Of a stretch of 64,000 bases of DNA, positions 1 to 9,363 are shown piece after piece. The position numbers and the translations under genes are program-made. Every line of letters starts with the position of its first letter. The first letter of the stretch is position 1. A model generated the notes under the pieces. The model was not told where the DNA came from. It saw only the letters and a program-made list of their open reading frames with translations, and made no database searches. Source of the DNA: Actinokineospora enzanensis DSM 44649. Lineage in GTDB: Bacteria; Actinomycetota; Actinomycetes; Mycobacteriales; Pseudonocardiaceae. The DNA is taken from assembly GCF_000374445.1 (NCBI RefSeq), contig NZ_KB894407.1, forward strand, positions 124,001-188,000, written 5' to 3'.

Positions 1-2
1 AA

Positions 3-461
3 CCGCATGTCCAGCGGCGGATACTTCTCGATCTCCTTGAGGCGGCGGCATCTTCGGGCCGTCGTACGGCTGTCGAAGATCTGGTGGGGGACCTCGACAG
101 GGTCACTCAGGAGGGCCTGACTCGGTTGGAGACGCCTTCGCTCCGCCGGGGTGCCGCGCGATTCCTGGGGTTGCGCAGGTTCAGCTTGCGGAGCCTGCGC
201 GAGATTGTGGAGACGATCGACAGTCATCGACGTGTGTCGATGAGCCCAACGGTGTCTCTGAACGTCTCGAAACGCGTGGTGCCTGTGGAACCACCTGCCC
301 GGCGCACGGACACCGCCGGGCTGCCTGCGGATCAAGTCTTGGCTGTGGAGCTGGTCGAGCGGGACTGGCACTACGTGCTTGACGACCTGCTCGACCGGCA
401 CCCGGAGATCTACCCCGTGATCCTGGCCGAAGTGGACAAGCTGTCAGCGGGCGTTGTGTAG
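3..461 (+). CDS. Hypothetical protein, 5'-truncated by window edge
   Basis: The frame is open from the first codon of the window, so the true start lies upstream. The visible part has about 152 residues. It is rich in Leu, Arg and Glu and predicted helical, with no signal peptide or membrane segment and no motif I recognise. An internal ATG at 84 is possible, but the sequence before it has the same coding character, so a truncated longer gene is more likely. Its 3' end overlaps the convergent DUF6886-type gene by 18 bp. The function is unknown. Confidence 0.5.
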   Translation, partial: PHVQRRILLDLLEAAASSGRRTAVEDLVGDLDRVTQEGLTRLETPSLRRGAARFLGLRRFSLRSLREIVETIDSHRRVSMSPTVSLNVSKRVVPVEPPARRTDTAGLPADQVLAVELVERDWHYVLDDLLDRHPEIYPVILAEVDKLSAGVV

Positions 462-959
462 TCGGATCCCGCTGAACTCCAGGGTGCTGGTCGTGACCGC
501 CGCCCAGAACGCGTGGAGCTCCGGCAGGACCCGCAGCTGGATGCCCGCCTCGTCGTGCAATGCGAACAGGTCGCCGACCGGTTCGGCCGGGCCGAGCGGC
601 TCGACCGTCTCCGTCGTCACCATCGCGTGTCCGACCGAGTGGAACGGCTCGGCGGGCAGCCGGTAGGCGTAGAGGCGCACGGTCCGGATCGCGTCGAGCC
701 AGCCGTATTCGACCGCGTGGACGCGGGTGCCGCCGCCGGGGCCGATGATCCGGTCGTGGTCGTCGGGGCTGGTGGTCGGACCGACCCAGGCCATCGCCCG
801 GGGGCATTCGCGGGGGAACCAGTAGTCGGGGCTGCGGGGGGAGCCGACGGCCCAGACGCGGGGTTCGGATTCCGCGGCGGTGACCGCGACGTGGGGGGAG
901 AAGCGGGTGATGGTGGGGTCTTCGGAGAAATGCAGCACCTGGCCGGGGTCTGGACGCAT
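444..959 (-). CDS. DUF6886 family protein
   Basis: A 171-residue soluble protein. The N-terminal block around 'GQVLHFSEDPTI' and the later 'YWFPRECPRAMAW' and 'AIRTVRLYAYRLP' blocks are the hallmark of the uncharacterised DUF6886 family of actinobacteria and bacilli; this assignment is from memory. The ATG at 959 places the conserved block directly at the N-terminus. A GTG at 995 would add 12 residues and overlap the upstream asparaginase gene. The gene follows the asparaginase closely on the same strand, so they are probably co-transcribed. The biochemical role is unknown. Confidence 0.65.
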   Translation of the reverse strand: MRPDPGQVLHFSEDPTITRFSPHVAVTAAESEPRVWAVGSPRSPDYWFPRECPRAMAWVGPTTSPDDHDRIIGPGGGTRVHAVEYGWLDAIRTVRLYAYRLPAEPFHSVGHAMVTTETVEPLGPAEPVGDLFALHDEAGIQLRVLPELHAFWAAVTTSTLEFSGIRLHNAR

Positions 960-985
960 ACCCGAGGCTATGCCGGGCCTCGTTT

Positions 986-1972
986 CTATCGCCACCCATT
1001 CTGGCCGAAGGTGGCGCGGATGCGGTCGATGTCGTGTCCGGTGGCGAGCAGACGGTGGAGGAGGATGCGGGCCTTGAGCGGGTCCAGGAAGTGGGCGCTG
1101 ATCAGTCCGCGGTTCAACAGGTCCGATTCGGAGCCGGGGAATCCGTAGGTGCGGCTGAGCACCGACCCGGCCCCGGTGCGCGAGGCCAGTACGACAGGCA
1201 TGTTCGCGGCCAACTCGGTGAGCCTGTCCACGACGCCCACGGGCACGTGCCCGGCGCCGAACCCGGCGATCACGAGCCCGTCGAACTCGTGGGCCGCGCG
1301 GAGCGACGTGCCGGAATCCCCGAGCGTCATGGTGACCAGCCCGACGTCGACCGCCTTGCCGAGCGCCCCGACGACGGTCTTGCGACCGGTCTGGCCGTTC
1401 AGGAACCGGGGCTGCCCCTCGACCACGTATCCGAGCGGTCCGCCGTCGGCCGAGACGAAGGTGTGCCCGCTGGTCGAATGCGTCTTCCGCACTCGCGCGG
1501 CCGCATGGATCTCGTCGGCGAGCACCACCAGCACACCGTGCCCGGACGCCGTGGCGGCGGTCTGGATCGCGGCCAGCAGGTTCGCCGGACCGTCGGCACC
1601 GGCCTGGGCCGCGTTGCGCATCGCCCCGGTGACCACCACCGGCTCGGGTCGGGTGTGGCCGAGGTCGAGCAGGTAGGCGGTCTCCTCGATCGTGTCCGTC
1701 CCCTGCACGACCACCACCCCGGTCGCCCCACCCGCCAACCGCTCCTCGATCGCCTCCGCCAACGCGTCCACGTCCTCGAACGACACCGACGCCCCCGGCA
1801 CCCGCCGGAACTCCACCACCTCGATGTCGATCCCCGCCGCGGCCAACCCGGGCACCGCCGCCACCAACTCCGCCGCCGACAACGCCGGAACGGCCCCCGC
1901 GCCGGTCGCCGAACTCATCGAGATCGTGCCCCCGAGACCGAACACGACGACGTGGGGCGTGGAACCGGACAT
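986..1972 (-). CDS. L-asparaginase (type I/II asparaginase fold)
   Basis: A 328-residue protein hydrolysing L-asparagine to aspartate and ammonia. The first catalytic Thr lies in 'GLGGTISM' (Thr16). The second Thr-Asp pair lies in 'VVQGTDTIEETAYLLDL'. The family Lys follows in 'AARVRKTHST'. All key residues are therefore present. There is no signal peptide, so it should be cytoplasmic. I chose the ATG at 1972 because GGAGG sits 8 bp upstream; an in-frame ATG at 1978 is too close to that site. The DUF6886-type gene lies downstream and the padR gene upstream, on the same strand. Confidence 0.88.
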   Translation of the reverse strand: MSGSTPHVVVFGLGGTISMSSATGAGAVPALSAAELVAAVPGLAAAGIDIEVVEFRRVPGASVSFEDVDALAEAIEERLAGGATGVVVVQGTDTIEETAYLLDLGHTRPEPVVVTGAMRNAAQAGADGPANLLAAIQTAATASGHGVLVVLADEIHAAARVRKTHSTSGHTFVSADGGPLGYVVEGQPRFLNGQTGRKTVVGALGKAVDVGLVTMTLGDSGTSLRAAHEFDGLVIAGFGAGHVPVGVVDRLTELAANMPVVLASRTGAGSVLSRTYGFPGSESDLLNRGLISAHFLDPLKARILLHRLLATGHDIDRIRATFGQNGWR

Positions 1973-2040
1973 GAGCATGTCCTCCAATCGGCGGGTGATC
2001 ATCGAAGCGTAACCGCCGCAGGACATCCGGGGAGCATGGC

Positions 2041-2586
2041 TCAGTTCGCTGCCAGTCCGCGGAGGGTTCGGAGGGTTTCGTCGGCCCAGGCGAGGGTGGC
2101 GCGGGCGCCGTGTTCGCCCGCCGAGACGGTCAGCAGCCAGAACGGATGGTGGGCCCGGTCCTCTTCCTCGGTCGCCATCGTGGCGCGGATCGCGGCGTAG
2201 TTGGCGAGGCGTTGTTCGGCGTCGACTTTGGCGGCCTGGACCAGTTCCACGCACGCGTCCACCCCCAGCTCACGGCCGAAGAACAAGCGCAACAGCAGGC
2301 CGTTGCGTTCGGGGCGCGGTGACTCCGGTTGCCGTAGCAGTTCCGACAGCCGGGCCCGGCCCGCGGTCGTGAGCGAGTACGTCATCGATCCGGACCGTTC
2401 CCCGCCGTGGCGGTCGAGGAGGCCTTCGGTGTGCAGGCGGGTCAGGGTGGGGTAGATCTGGCCGTAGCTCTCGTTCCAGAAGTGGCCGAGGACGGTGCGG
2501 ATCGCTTCCCGGACCGCGTATCCGGTCATCGGGCGGACGCTCAGGGCGCCCAGCACCGCCATCTCCGACTGGCTGACCCTTGCCAT
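2041..2586 (-). CDS. PadR family transcriptional regulator
   Basis: A 181-residue protein with an N-terminal PadR winged helix. It shows the typical 'MAVLGALSVRPMTGYAVRE' start and the 'SYGQIYPTLTRLHTEGLL' recognition region, and ends in a helical dimerisation domain of the Vir_act_alpha_C type. Such proteins are usually repressors of an adjacent transport or stress gene, released by small molecules. It is divergent from a small membrane protein gene. A near-perfect inverted repeat fills the short gap between them, so both genes are probably repressed together. The asparaginase gene lies downstream on the same strand. Confidence 0.85.
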   Translation of the reverse strand: MARVSQSEMAVLGALSVRPMTGYAVREAIRTVLGHFWNESYGQIYPTLTRLHTEGLLDRHGGERSGSMTYSLTTAGRARLSELLRQPESPRPERNGLLLRLFFGRELGVDACVELVQAAKVDAEQRLANYAAIRATMATEEEDRAHHPFWLLTVSAGEHGARATLAWADETLRTLRGLAAN

Positions 2587-2594
2587 CGCCCACC

Positions 2595-2620
2595 TATCTG
2601 TTAGATATTTCTGTCAGATA
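2595..2620. promoter_or_regulatory. Probable PadR operator
   Basis: TATCTG and CAGATA half-sites are separated by 14 AT-rich bases with further internal symmetry. The site lies between the padR start at 2586 and the divergent gene start at 2644, where it would cover both promoters. The binding protein is inferred from position only. Confidence 0.55.
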
Positions 2621-2643
2621 CTCCATGAGGATAGGGGAACACG

Positions 2644-3048
2644 ATGACGACCACCAGGGTCGCGGCGGCCGCCGCCGGGCTGTTCGGGGTGCTCGGCCTG
2701 TTCCAGGCGGCGCTCGCGCTGGGGGTGCCGTGGGGGAGGGCGGCGTGGGGAGGCTCGGCCGCGGAGTTGCCGACCGGGCTGCGGATCGCCAGCGGGGTGG
2801 CCGTGTTGCTGTTCGCGCTGGCCGTGGTGACGGTCCTGAGAGCGGGCGGGCATCCCGTGTGGACACCGCTGTCCGACACCTGGGCGCGCCGGGTCGTCTG
2901 GTTCTTCGCGGTGTACTGCGTGCTCGGCACGGTCGCCAACGCCATCTCGCGCAGCGCCGTCGAGCGCGCCGTCTGGACACCCGTCTGCCTCGTCCTGGCC
3001 GTGCTCACCTTCATCGTGGCCCGGTCCGCCCGACCGCGGGTCACCTGA
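2644..3048 (+). CDS. Small four-helix membrane protein
   Basis: A 134-residue protein with four hydrophobic segments (about residues 5-27, 48-66, 84-102 and 110-128) and short loops. It resembles the DUF3995-like class of uncharacterised actinobacterial membrane proteins. The ATG is preceded by a purine-rich AGGGGAAC stretch. It is divergent from padR and separated from it by a palindromic operator, so it is probably the PadR target. PadR-linked membrane proteins often respond to cell-envelope-active compounds, but nothing here defines a substrate. Confidence 0.7.
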   Translation: MTTTRVAAAAAGLFGVLGLFQAALALGVPWGRAAWGGSAAELPTGLRIASGVAVLLFALAVVTVLRAGGHPVWTPLSDTWARRVVWFFAVYCVLGTVANAISRSAVERAVWTPVCLVLAVLTFIVARSARPRVT

Positions 3049-3451
3049 CCGTCCGGCGTCGGTCGGCGCGGCCGGGCGCCGGACGAGCTGTGGACGGCAT
3101 TCGTGGTCGCCCGGGTTCCTTGTTGGACCCGGCCAGATTGTGGGTGGCGAGTTCCTCGCGCATGCGGGGATGCCCCGGCCCTGAGTCGCCCCAGGGACCG
3201 GGGCACCCCACACTGCATTCTCTTCCCAAGCCACGTATGGCCATGTAGTCGATTTCGGGAACCGGGCAGTCGCCTTGGGGGCCACCAGGTGGCGACTTGT
3301 CCACTGGTAATGGGCTCACCCGGTTGGTGGTATTCCGCCCCGGCCCCCGCGGGATGGACGGTGGTTGAACGTTGCCCGAACAGGTCTATCCCCGGCCGCC
3401 CCCACCATCTAGTTTCAGCCGGCAACTGTTCTCACAAGGCAGGGAGTTGAC
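3049..3451. other. Intergenic region without a convincing gene
   Basis: About 400 bp lie between the small membrane protein gene and the large secreted nuclease gene. Reading frames here lack coding-type third-position bias over any useful length. The stretch contains one terminator-like hairpin (3171-3205) and, presumably, the promoter of the nuclease gene. AGGGAG at 3440-3445 serves as ribosome-binding site for the GTG at 3452. Confidence 0.6.
3171..3205 (+). terminator. Terminator-like hairpin
   Basis: The arm 3171-3183 (TGCCCCGGCCCTG) pairs with 3192-3205 (CAGGGACCGGGGCA), with a single bulged base. No T-run follows, as is common in actinomycetes. It lies 123 bp after the membrane protein gene. 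Confidence 0.5.
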
Positions 3452-6400
3452 GTGCGCTCACGTCTGCGACGGCTGTTCGGCGGGGTGGTGGTGACCGCGC
3501 TGGCGGGATCCGCGGTCGCCGTGGTCGGCGTCCAGTCCGCCGCGGCGGCCGGGTTCGCGCCGGGCAACATCGTGGTGGCGAGGGTGGGGAGTGGGGACGC
3601 GGCGTTGAGCAGTGCCGCGACCGCCGTGTTCCTCGACGAGTACACCCCGTCCGGCACGCTCGTGCAGTCGGTACCGCTGCCCACCGCGACAGGTGCGGGC
3701 AAGCGGCTGACGTTGAGCGGGTCCGCGACGTCGGAGGGGGCGCTCGCCCGGTCCGCCGACGGTCGCTACCTGACTCTCGCGGGCTACGACGCCGATCCGG
3801 GTACCGCGAGTGTGGCGGGCACGACCGCCGCCGCGGTCAACCGGGTCGTGGCCCGGGTCGACGGCAACGGGACCGTCGACTCCAGCACGGCCATCTCCGA
3901 CACGTTCAGTGCCAACAACGTGCGCGGCGCGGTCACCGACGACGGCAGCCGGTTCTGGGTGGTCGGCGCGAACGGCGGTGTGCGGCTGGCGAACCTGGGC
4001 GCCACCGGCACCAGCACGCAGATCAACTCCGCCAACCCCGTCAACCTGCGCGGCGCGGTCATCGCGGGCGGACAGCTCTACGTCTCCACCGGCAGCGGCA
4101 CCACCGGTGTCTACTCCGTCGGCGCGGGCCTGCCCACCACCGGTGGCCAGACCCCGCAGCTGACCGTCCCCGCCGCCAGCCCCTACGGCGTCGCCGCGCT
4201 CGACCGCGACCCGGCGGTCCCCGGCATCGACACGGTCTACGTCGCCGACGACACCTCGGCCACCGGCGGCATCCTCAAGTTCTCCTCGGACGGCACCACC
4301 TGGACCGCACGCGGCACGTTCCGCCCGGCCAACAGCGCCGTCCGCGGCCTCACCGGCGAGGTCACCGGCTCCGGCGCGACGCTGTTCGCGACCACGACCA
4401 ACAACCTGCTGGTCAAGGTCGACGAGACCGCCGCCCCCGCGGCCACCATCACGGCCACCGCGACCACGCTGCGCACCGGCGCCGCCAACACCGCCCTGCG
4501 CGGTGTCGCGTTCGCGCCCGGCGCGAGCACGAGCGCGCCGTCGATCACCACGCAGCCGCAGGACACCTCGGTCGCGTCCGGCGCCTCGGCCACGCTCTCC
4601 GTCGCCGCCACCGGCACCGGCCCGCTGACCTACCAGTGGTACACCGGCACCGCGGGCGACACCGCGAACCCGATCGCGGGCGCCACCGCCGACACCTACC
4701 CGACCCCGGCGCTCACCGCGTCGGCCTCCTACTGGGTGCGCGTCAGCGGCCCCGGCGGCCAGGCCGACAGCCGCACGGCGGCGGTCGCGATCTCCGGTGG
4801 CGTCAACACCCCGCCGACGATCACCGGCGGCGCCGAGATCGCGCTGACCGCGGGCGACCCGGACAACCCGCCCGCCGTCCGCACGGTCACCGTGGCCGAC
4901 GCCGAGACCCCGGCGAGCGGCCTGACCGTCACCGTGACCAGCAGCGACCCGGCGATCGTCACCGGCGGCAGCACCGGCACCGGTGACGTCCGCACGCTCA
5001 CGTTCGCCCCGGTCGCCGTGGGCCGCGCGACGCTGACCGTGACCGTCTCCGACGGTTCGGCCACCGCGTCCACTGCCGTGCCGGTCGCCGTGTCCGCCGC
5101 GCTTCCCGCGGGCAGGCACAACTACTACGGCGCCAGCGACGCCAGCACCGCGATCGACCTCGGCGACGGCGCGATGGTCGTCGCCGACGACGAGACCAAC
5201 GTGCTGCGCGTCCACGACCGCGACCACTCCCGCTACCCCGCGCAGTCCCTGGACGTGCGCGCGGCCGGGTTGGCGCTGCGCGACACCGACGTCACCCGCG
5301 AGATCGACATCGAGGCCGCCGCGCGGTTCGGCGACACGATCTTCTGGGTCGGCTCGCAGGGCCAGAACTCCTCGGCCAAGACCCGCCTCAACCGCCAGGA
5401 ACTGTTCACCACCACGGTGACCGGTACCGGCACGGGCGCCACGCTCGCGCTCGGCGGCAGCTACCAGCACCTGCGCGACGACCTCGTCACCTGGGACCAG
5501 GCAGGAGGCAACGCGCTCGGCCTGGCCGCCGCCGCGGCCCGCGCCCCCGAGGGTGACGGCGCGGGCGGCCCGACCGGCGTCAACATCGAGGGCGCCGAGT
5601 TCGCCCCCGATGGCGCGCTGCTGCTGGGTTTCCGCGGTCCGCTCACCGCCGACGGCAAGGCCATCGTGATCCCGGTGACCAACCCGAACGCGCTGGTCAC
5701 CGCCAACCCGACCACCGGTGCCGCGGCCACCTTCGGCACCCCGCTGCGCTGGGACCTGGGCGGCAAGGGCATCCGCGAGATCCGTCGGAACGGCGCGAAC
5801 CAGTACCTGATCATCGCGGGCCCCTCGGACGCGGGCACCGGCGCGGCGGGCGAGTACCGGTTCTACAGCTGGGACGGTGACGCCACGCACCAGCCGGTCC
5901 CGCGCGCGGGCTCGCTCGACGCGTTCACCCCGGTCGGCAAGCCCGAGGCGATCGTGGACGTGCCCAACCCCCTGCTCGACTCGTCCTCGGCGCAGATCCT
6001 CTCCGACGACGGCGACACCGTCTTCTACGGTGACGGCACCATCGCCAAGGAACTGCCGCTGTGGCAGCGCAAGGCGGTCGGCGCCACCGTCGCGATCGGC
6101 GCGGCGCCCGCGTGCACGTCGTCGGTCGTGACGATCGGCTCCGTGCAGGGCACCACCGACACCAGCCCGCGCAACGGCCAGACGGTCAGCGTCCGCGGCA
6201 CGGTCGTCGCGGACTACGAGGGCGCGCAGCCCGCGCTGCGCGGCTTCTACCTCCAGGACGCGGGCGACGGCGACGCGAACACCTCGGACGGCATCTTCGT
6301 CTTCGACAACGGCGCCGACCTGGTGTCCAACGGCGACGTCGTCCAGGTGACCGGGCCGGTCTCGGAGTACCAGGGGCAGACGCAGATCACCGCGTCCGCC

Positions 6401-9028
6401 GCGGGCGTGCAGGGGTGCGGCGCGCAGGCCGCCGTCGCCCCGACCGTGGTGACGCTGCCGGTGCCCGACCCGAACTACCTGGAGCGCGTCGAGGGCATGC
6501 TGGTCAAGTTCGACCAGACGCTCACCGTCACCGAGCACTTCCAGCTCGGCCGCTTCGGCCAGGTCGTGGTGTCCGCCGGTGGTCGGCTGCTCCAGCCCAC
6601 CTCGGTCATCCGGGCCACCGACCAGGCGGCGGTGCAGGCGAAGCAGACGGCCAACAACCTCAGCCGTCTGATCATCGACGACGCCACCCAGGCACAGAAT
6701 CCCGACCCGATCGTCTTCGGTCGCGGCGGTCAGCCGCTGTCGGCGTCGAACACCCTGCGCGGTGGCGACACCGTGACCGCGCCGGTCGGTGTGCTGACCT
6801 ACACCTGGGCGGGCAACGCGGCCAGCGGCAACGCCTTCCGGCTGCGGCCGATCGGCGCGCTCGGCGGCTCGGCGGTGTTCGACGCGGCCGACCCGCGCCC
6901 GACCGACCGGCCCGACGTGGGCGCCGCGACCGTGCGGGTGACCGGTGCGAACCTGTTGAACTTCTTCAACACCTACACCGGCTGCAAGCTCGGCACCCAG
7001 GGCGCGACCACCGACTGCCGTGGGGCCACCGACGACACCGAGTACCAGCGCCAGCTGGCCAAGGAGGTCGCCGCGCTGCGCTCGCTGAACGCCGACGTCA
7101 CCGGCATCATGGAGATCGAGAACGACGGCTACGGCCCGACCAGCGCCATCCAGGCCCTGGTCGACGCGCTGAACGCCGCCGACGGCCCGGGTTCCTGGGC
7201 GTTCATCGACCCGGACGCGGCCACCGGCGTGGTGGACGTGGCGGGCACGGACGCGATCAAGGCGGGCATCCTCTACCGGACGGCCGCGGTGACCCCGGTC
7301 GCCACCTTCGTGGACCAGAACCCGCTGTTCGAGCGGCGCCCGGTCGCGGAGACCTTCCGCACCGCGGACGGCGGCCGGTTCACCGTCGTGGCCAACCACT
7401 TCAAGTCCAAGGGCTCCTGCCCGACCAGCGGCCCGGACACCGACCAGGGTGACGGGCAGAGCTGCTGGAACGCGCACCGCACCGCGCAGGCGAACGAGCT
7501 GGCGGGCTGGATCGGCTCGACGGTCGTGCCCGGCGCGGGCGACCCGGACGTGCTGATCGTCGGCGACCTCAACTCGTACGCGGGCGAGGACCCGATCGCC
7601 GCCCTGGAGACCGCGGGCTACGTCAACATGCCCAAGGCCTTCCACGGCGACGAGGCGTACTCCTATGTCTTCGACGGCCAGTGGGGCTACCTCGACCACG
7701 CGCTCGCCTCGCGGTCGCTGGTGTCGCAGGTGACCGGCGCGGCCGAGGCGCACACCAACGCGGACGAGCCGTCGGTGCTGGACTACAACACCGACTTCAA
7801 GACCCCGGGCCAGGTCGCGTCGCTGTACGCGCCGGACCGGTTCCGCACCAGCGACCACGACCCGGTCCTGGTGGGCCTGCGCCCCGGCGCCCCGGCGACG
7901 ATCTCCGGCACGCCCGGGGCGGCCGCGGTGGGCGAGCCGTACTCGTTCGCGTTCACCCTGAGCGGTCCGGCGGCGGTGTCGCCTGCGTCGGGCACGTTGC
8001 CTGCGGGCCTGTTCCTCAGCGAGGAGGGCGTGCTCAGCGGCACCCCGACCGTCGCGGGGGAGTCGACCTTCACCGTGCGCGCGTCGAACAGCTACGGCGC
8101 GACCGAGACCACGGCGACCGTCCGGGTGACCGCGGGCGTCAGCACCACCAGGCTGACCGCCACGCCGAACCCGGTCGCCGTCGGCGACCCGACCACCCTG
8201 ACCGCCACGGTGACCGGGCCGGTCCCGGCAACCGGCTCGGTCCGCTTCCTCGACGGGACAACGGTCCTGGGTGACGCGGCCCTGGTCGACGGCTCGGCCT
8301 CGCTGTCGGCCACGCTCGCGGTCGGCAACCACCCGGTGACCGCGGTCTACTCCGGCAACCCGAACCTGGCGGGCTCGACGTCCGCCGAGGTCCGGGTGGA
8401 CGTGCCTGCGAAGGCCGCCACCACGACCACGGTCACCGGCTCGGCCGACCCGTCCATCCTCGGCGGCGCGGTCCGCTTCACCGCGACCGTCGCCGGGTCT
8501 GGTGGCTTGGTCCCGTCCGGCACAGTTCAGTTCACTGTGGACGGTAAGAACACGGGTGCCCCGGTGGCCTTGGTGAACGGCGTCGCGGTGAGCGCGCCGG
8601 TTTCCGGCCTCGCTCTTGGCGCCCACCAGGTTCGTGCTGTCTACAGTGGATCGTCGTTCTTCGTGGGCAGCACGGGTTCTGTCGGCCAGTATGTCCAGTT
8701 CGGAATCCGGATCCTGTCGCCCGCGGACAACTCCAAGGCCCGCGCGGGGGACATCATCCCGGTCCGTTTCCGGCTGGTCGACGCCAACGGCAACCCGATC
8801 CCGCCGCTGGCCTCGGCCCTGGTGTTCCTGACCGGCCGCGTGACGGTCTCGGTGACGGGCGTGCAGACGCTCGCCTCGACACCCGCGTTGTACGACCCGT
8901 TCGGTGACTCGTTCGTGGTGCTGTGGAAGTCGGCGAAGAAGCCGACCGGGCAGGTGACGGTCACGGTGTCGGTGAACTACCCGGACGGGCCGGTGCAGAA
9001 GGTGCCGGTGCGGGTCACGCTGAACTGA
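3452..9028 (+). CDS. Giant secreted ExeM/NucH-like nuclease with Ig-like repeats
   Basis: An 1858-residue exported protein. A Sec signal peptide (cleavage near residue 34, after 'AAAA') is followed by a beta-propeller-like region (35-360) and an Ig-like domain (364-450). A second Ig/cadherin-like segment (453-550) and another propeller-like segment (556-885) come next. An OB-fold region starts at the conserved 'CTSS' (about 888), and an endonuclease/exonuclease/phosphatase domain spans about 1150-1475. The metal and catalytic signatures are 'IMEIEND' (1219), 'VANHFKSKGSC' (1312), 'IVGDLNSYAGED' (1368) and 'SDHDPVLVG' (1467). Three further Ig-like modules and a C-terminal PxKF-type domain ('IIPVRFRLVDANG') follow. 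The catalytic part matches extracellular nucleases of the ExeM/NucH group. The start is a GTG with AGGGAG upstream. Likely role: extracellular DNA degradation or phosphate scavenging. Confidence 0.8.
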   Translation: MRSRLRRLFGGVVVTALAGSAVAVVGVQSAAAAGFAPGNIVVARVGSGDAALSSAATAVFLDEYTPSGTLVQSVPLPTATGAGKRLTLSGSATSEGALARSADGRYLTLAGYDADPGTASVAGTTAAAVNRVVARVDGNGTVDSSTAISDTFSANNVRGAVTDDGSRFWVVGANGGVRLANLGATGTSTQINSANPVNLRGAVIAGGQLYVSTGSGTTGVYSVGAGLPTTGGQTPQLTVPAASPYGVAALDRDPAVPGIDTVYVADDTSATGGILKFSSDGTTWTARGTFRPANSAVRGLTGEVTGSGATLFATTTNNLLVKVDETAAPAATITATATTLRTGAANTALRGVAFAPGASTSAPSITTQPQDTSVASGASATLSVAATGTGPLTYQWYTGTAGDTANPIAGATADTYPTPALTASASYWVRVSGPGGQADSRTAAVAISGGVNTPPTITGGAEIALTAGDPDNPPAVRTVTVADAETPASGLTVTVTSSDPAIVTGGSTGTGDVRTLTFAPVAVGRATLTVTVSDGSATASTAVPVAVSAALPAGRHNYYGASDASTAIDLGDGAMVVADDETNVLRVHDRDHSRYPAQSLDVRAAGLALRDTDVTREIDIEAAARFGDTIFWVGSQGQNSSAKTRLNRQELFTTTVTGTGTGATLALGGSYQHLRDDLVTWDQAGGNALGLAAAAARAPEGDGAGGPTGVNIEGAEFAPDGALLLGFRGPLTADGKAIVIPVTNPNALVTANPTTGAAATFGTPLRWDLGGKGIREIRRNGANQYLIIAGPSDAGTGAAGEYRFYSWDGDATHQPVPRAGSLDAFTPVGKPEAIVDVPNPLLDSSSAQILSDDGDTVFYGDGTIAKELPLWQRKAVGATVAIGAAPACTSSVVTIGSVQGTTDTSPRNGQTVSVRGTVVADYEGAQPALRGFYLQDAGDGDANTSDGIFVFDNGADLVSNGDVVQVTGPVSEYQGQTQITASAAGVQGCGAQAAVAPTVVTLPVPDPNYLERVEGMLVKFDQTLTVTEHFQLGRFGQVVVSAGGRLLQPTSVIRATDQAAVQAKQTANNLSRLIIDDATQAQNPDPIVFGRGGQPLSASNTLRGGDTVTAPVGVLTYTWAGNAASGNAFRLRPIGALGGSAVFDAADPRPTDRPDVGAATVRVTGANLLNFFNTYTGCKLGTQGATTDCRGATDDTEYQRQLAKEVAALRSLNADVTGIMEIENDGYGPTSAIQALVDALNAADGPGSWAFIDPDAATGVVDVAGTDAIKAGILYRTAAVTPVATFVDQNPLFERRPVAETFRTADGGRFTVVANHFKSKGSCPTSGPDTDQGDGQSCWNAHRTAQANELAGWIGSTVVPGAGDPDVLIVGDLNSYAGEDPIAALETAGYVNMPKAFHGDEAYSYVFDGQWGYLDHALASRSLVSQVTGAAEAHTNADEPSVLDYNTDFKTPGQVASLYAPDRFRTSDHDPVLVGLRPGAPATISGTPGAAAVGEPYSFAFTLSGPAAVSPASGTLPAGLFLSEEGVLSGTPTVAGESTFTVRASNSYGATETTATVRVTAGVSTTRLTATPNPVAVGDPTTLTATVTGPVPATGSVRFLDGTTVLGDAALVDGSASLSATLAVGNHPVTAVYSGNPNLAGSTSAEVRVDVPAKAATTTTVTGSADPSILGGAVRFTATVAGSGGLVPSGTVQFTVDGKNTGAPVALVNGVAVSAPVSGLALGAHQVRAVYSGSSFFVGSTGSVGQYVQFGIRILSPADNSKARAGDIIPVRFRLVDANGNPIPPLASALVFLTGRVTVSVTGVQTLASTPALYDPFGDSFVVLWKSAKKPTGQVTVTVSVNYPDGPVQKVPVRVTLN

Positions 9029-9042
9029 TCGAGGAGTGAGGG

Positions 9043-9074
9043 AAGGGGCGCACCCGGCACGGGGTGCGCCCCTT
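9043..9074 (+). terminator. Rho-independent terminator
   Basis: A perfect 13-bp stem pairs AAGGGGCGCACCC (9043-9055) with GGGTGCGCCCCTT (9062-9074). It is followed by TT and lies 15 bp after the nuclease stop codon. Confidence 0.85.
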
Positions 9075-9363
9075 TTCCGTTCACCCGCGCGCTCAAACCG
9101 ACAAAACCGGCGTGCTTGGTCAACCGGATGAACTCATGACGGACCGGCGCGGCGGATCTTGACACGTGCCGCGATTCTCCAGGACTCTGGCATCGCTCGC
9201 CGACGGCCGGGAACAACGCGAACCACCCGCCCGTCGGCGACGATTCGTGGCGTGTGGCTCGCGTGATCGGCGGGTCGCACGCCATTGATGTGGCGACCCT
9301 GAAATCACCGCCCGGGGGAGTATCGGCCCTGTTCCGGGGGTACGGCACAGCGGAGGAGTAGGA

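Noticed and set aside
3458-8626. Minus-strand open frame of 1722 codons opposite the nuclease gene
   Set aside because: It is a mirror frame caused by GC3 bias. Its translation is Arg/Gly/Ala-rich low-complexity sequence without motifs, whereas the plus strand has clear domains and a signal peptide.
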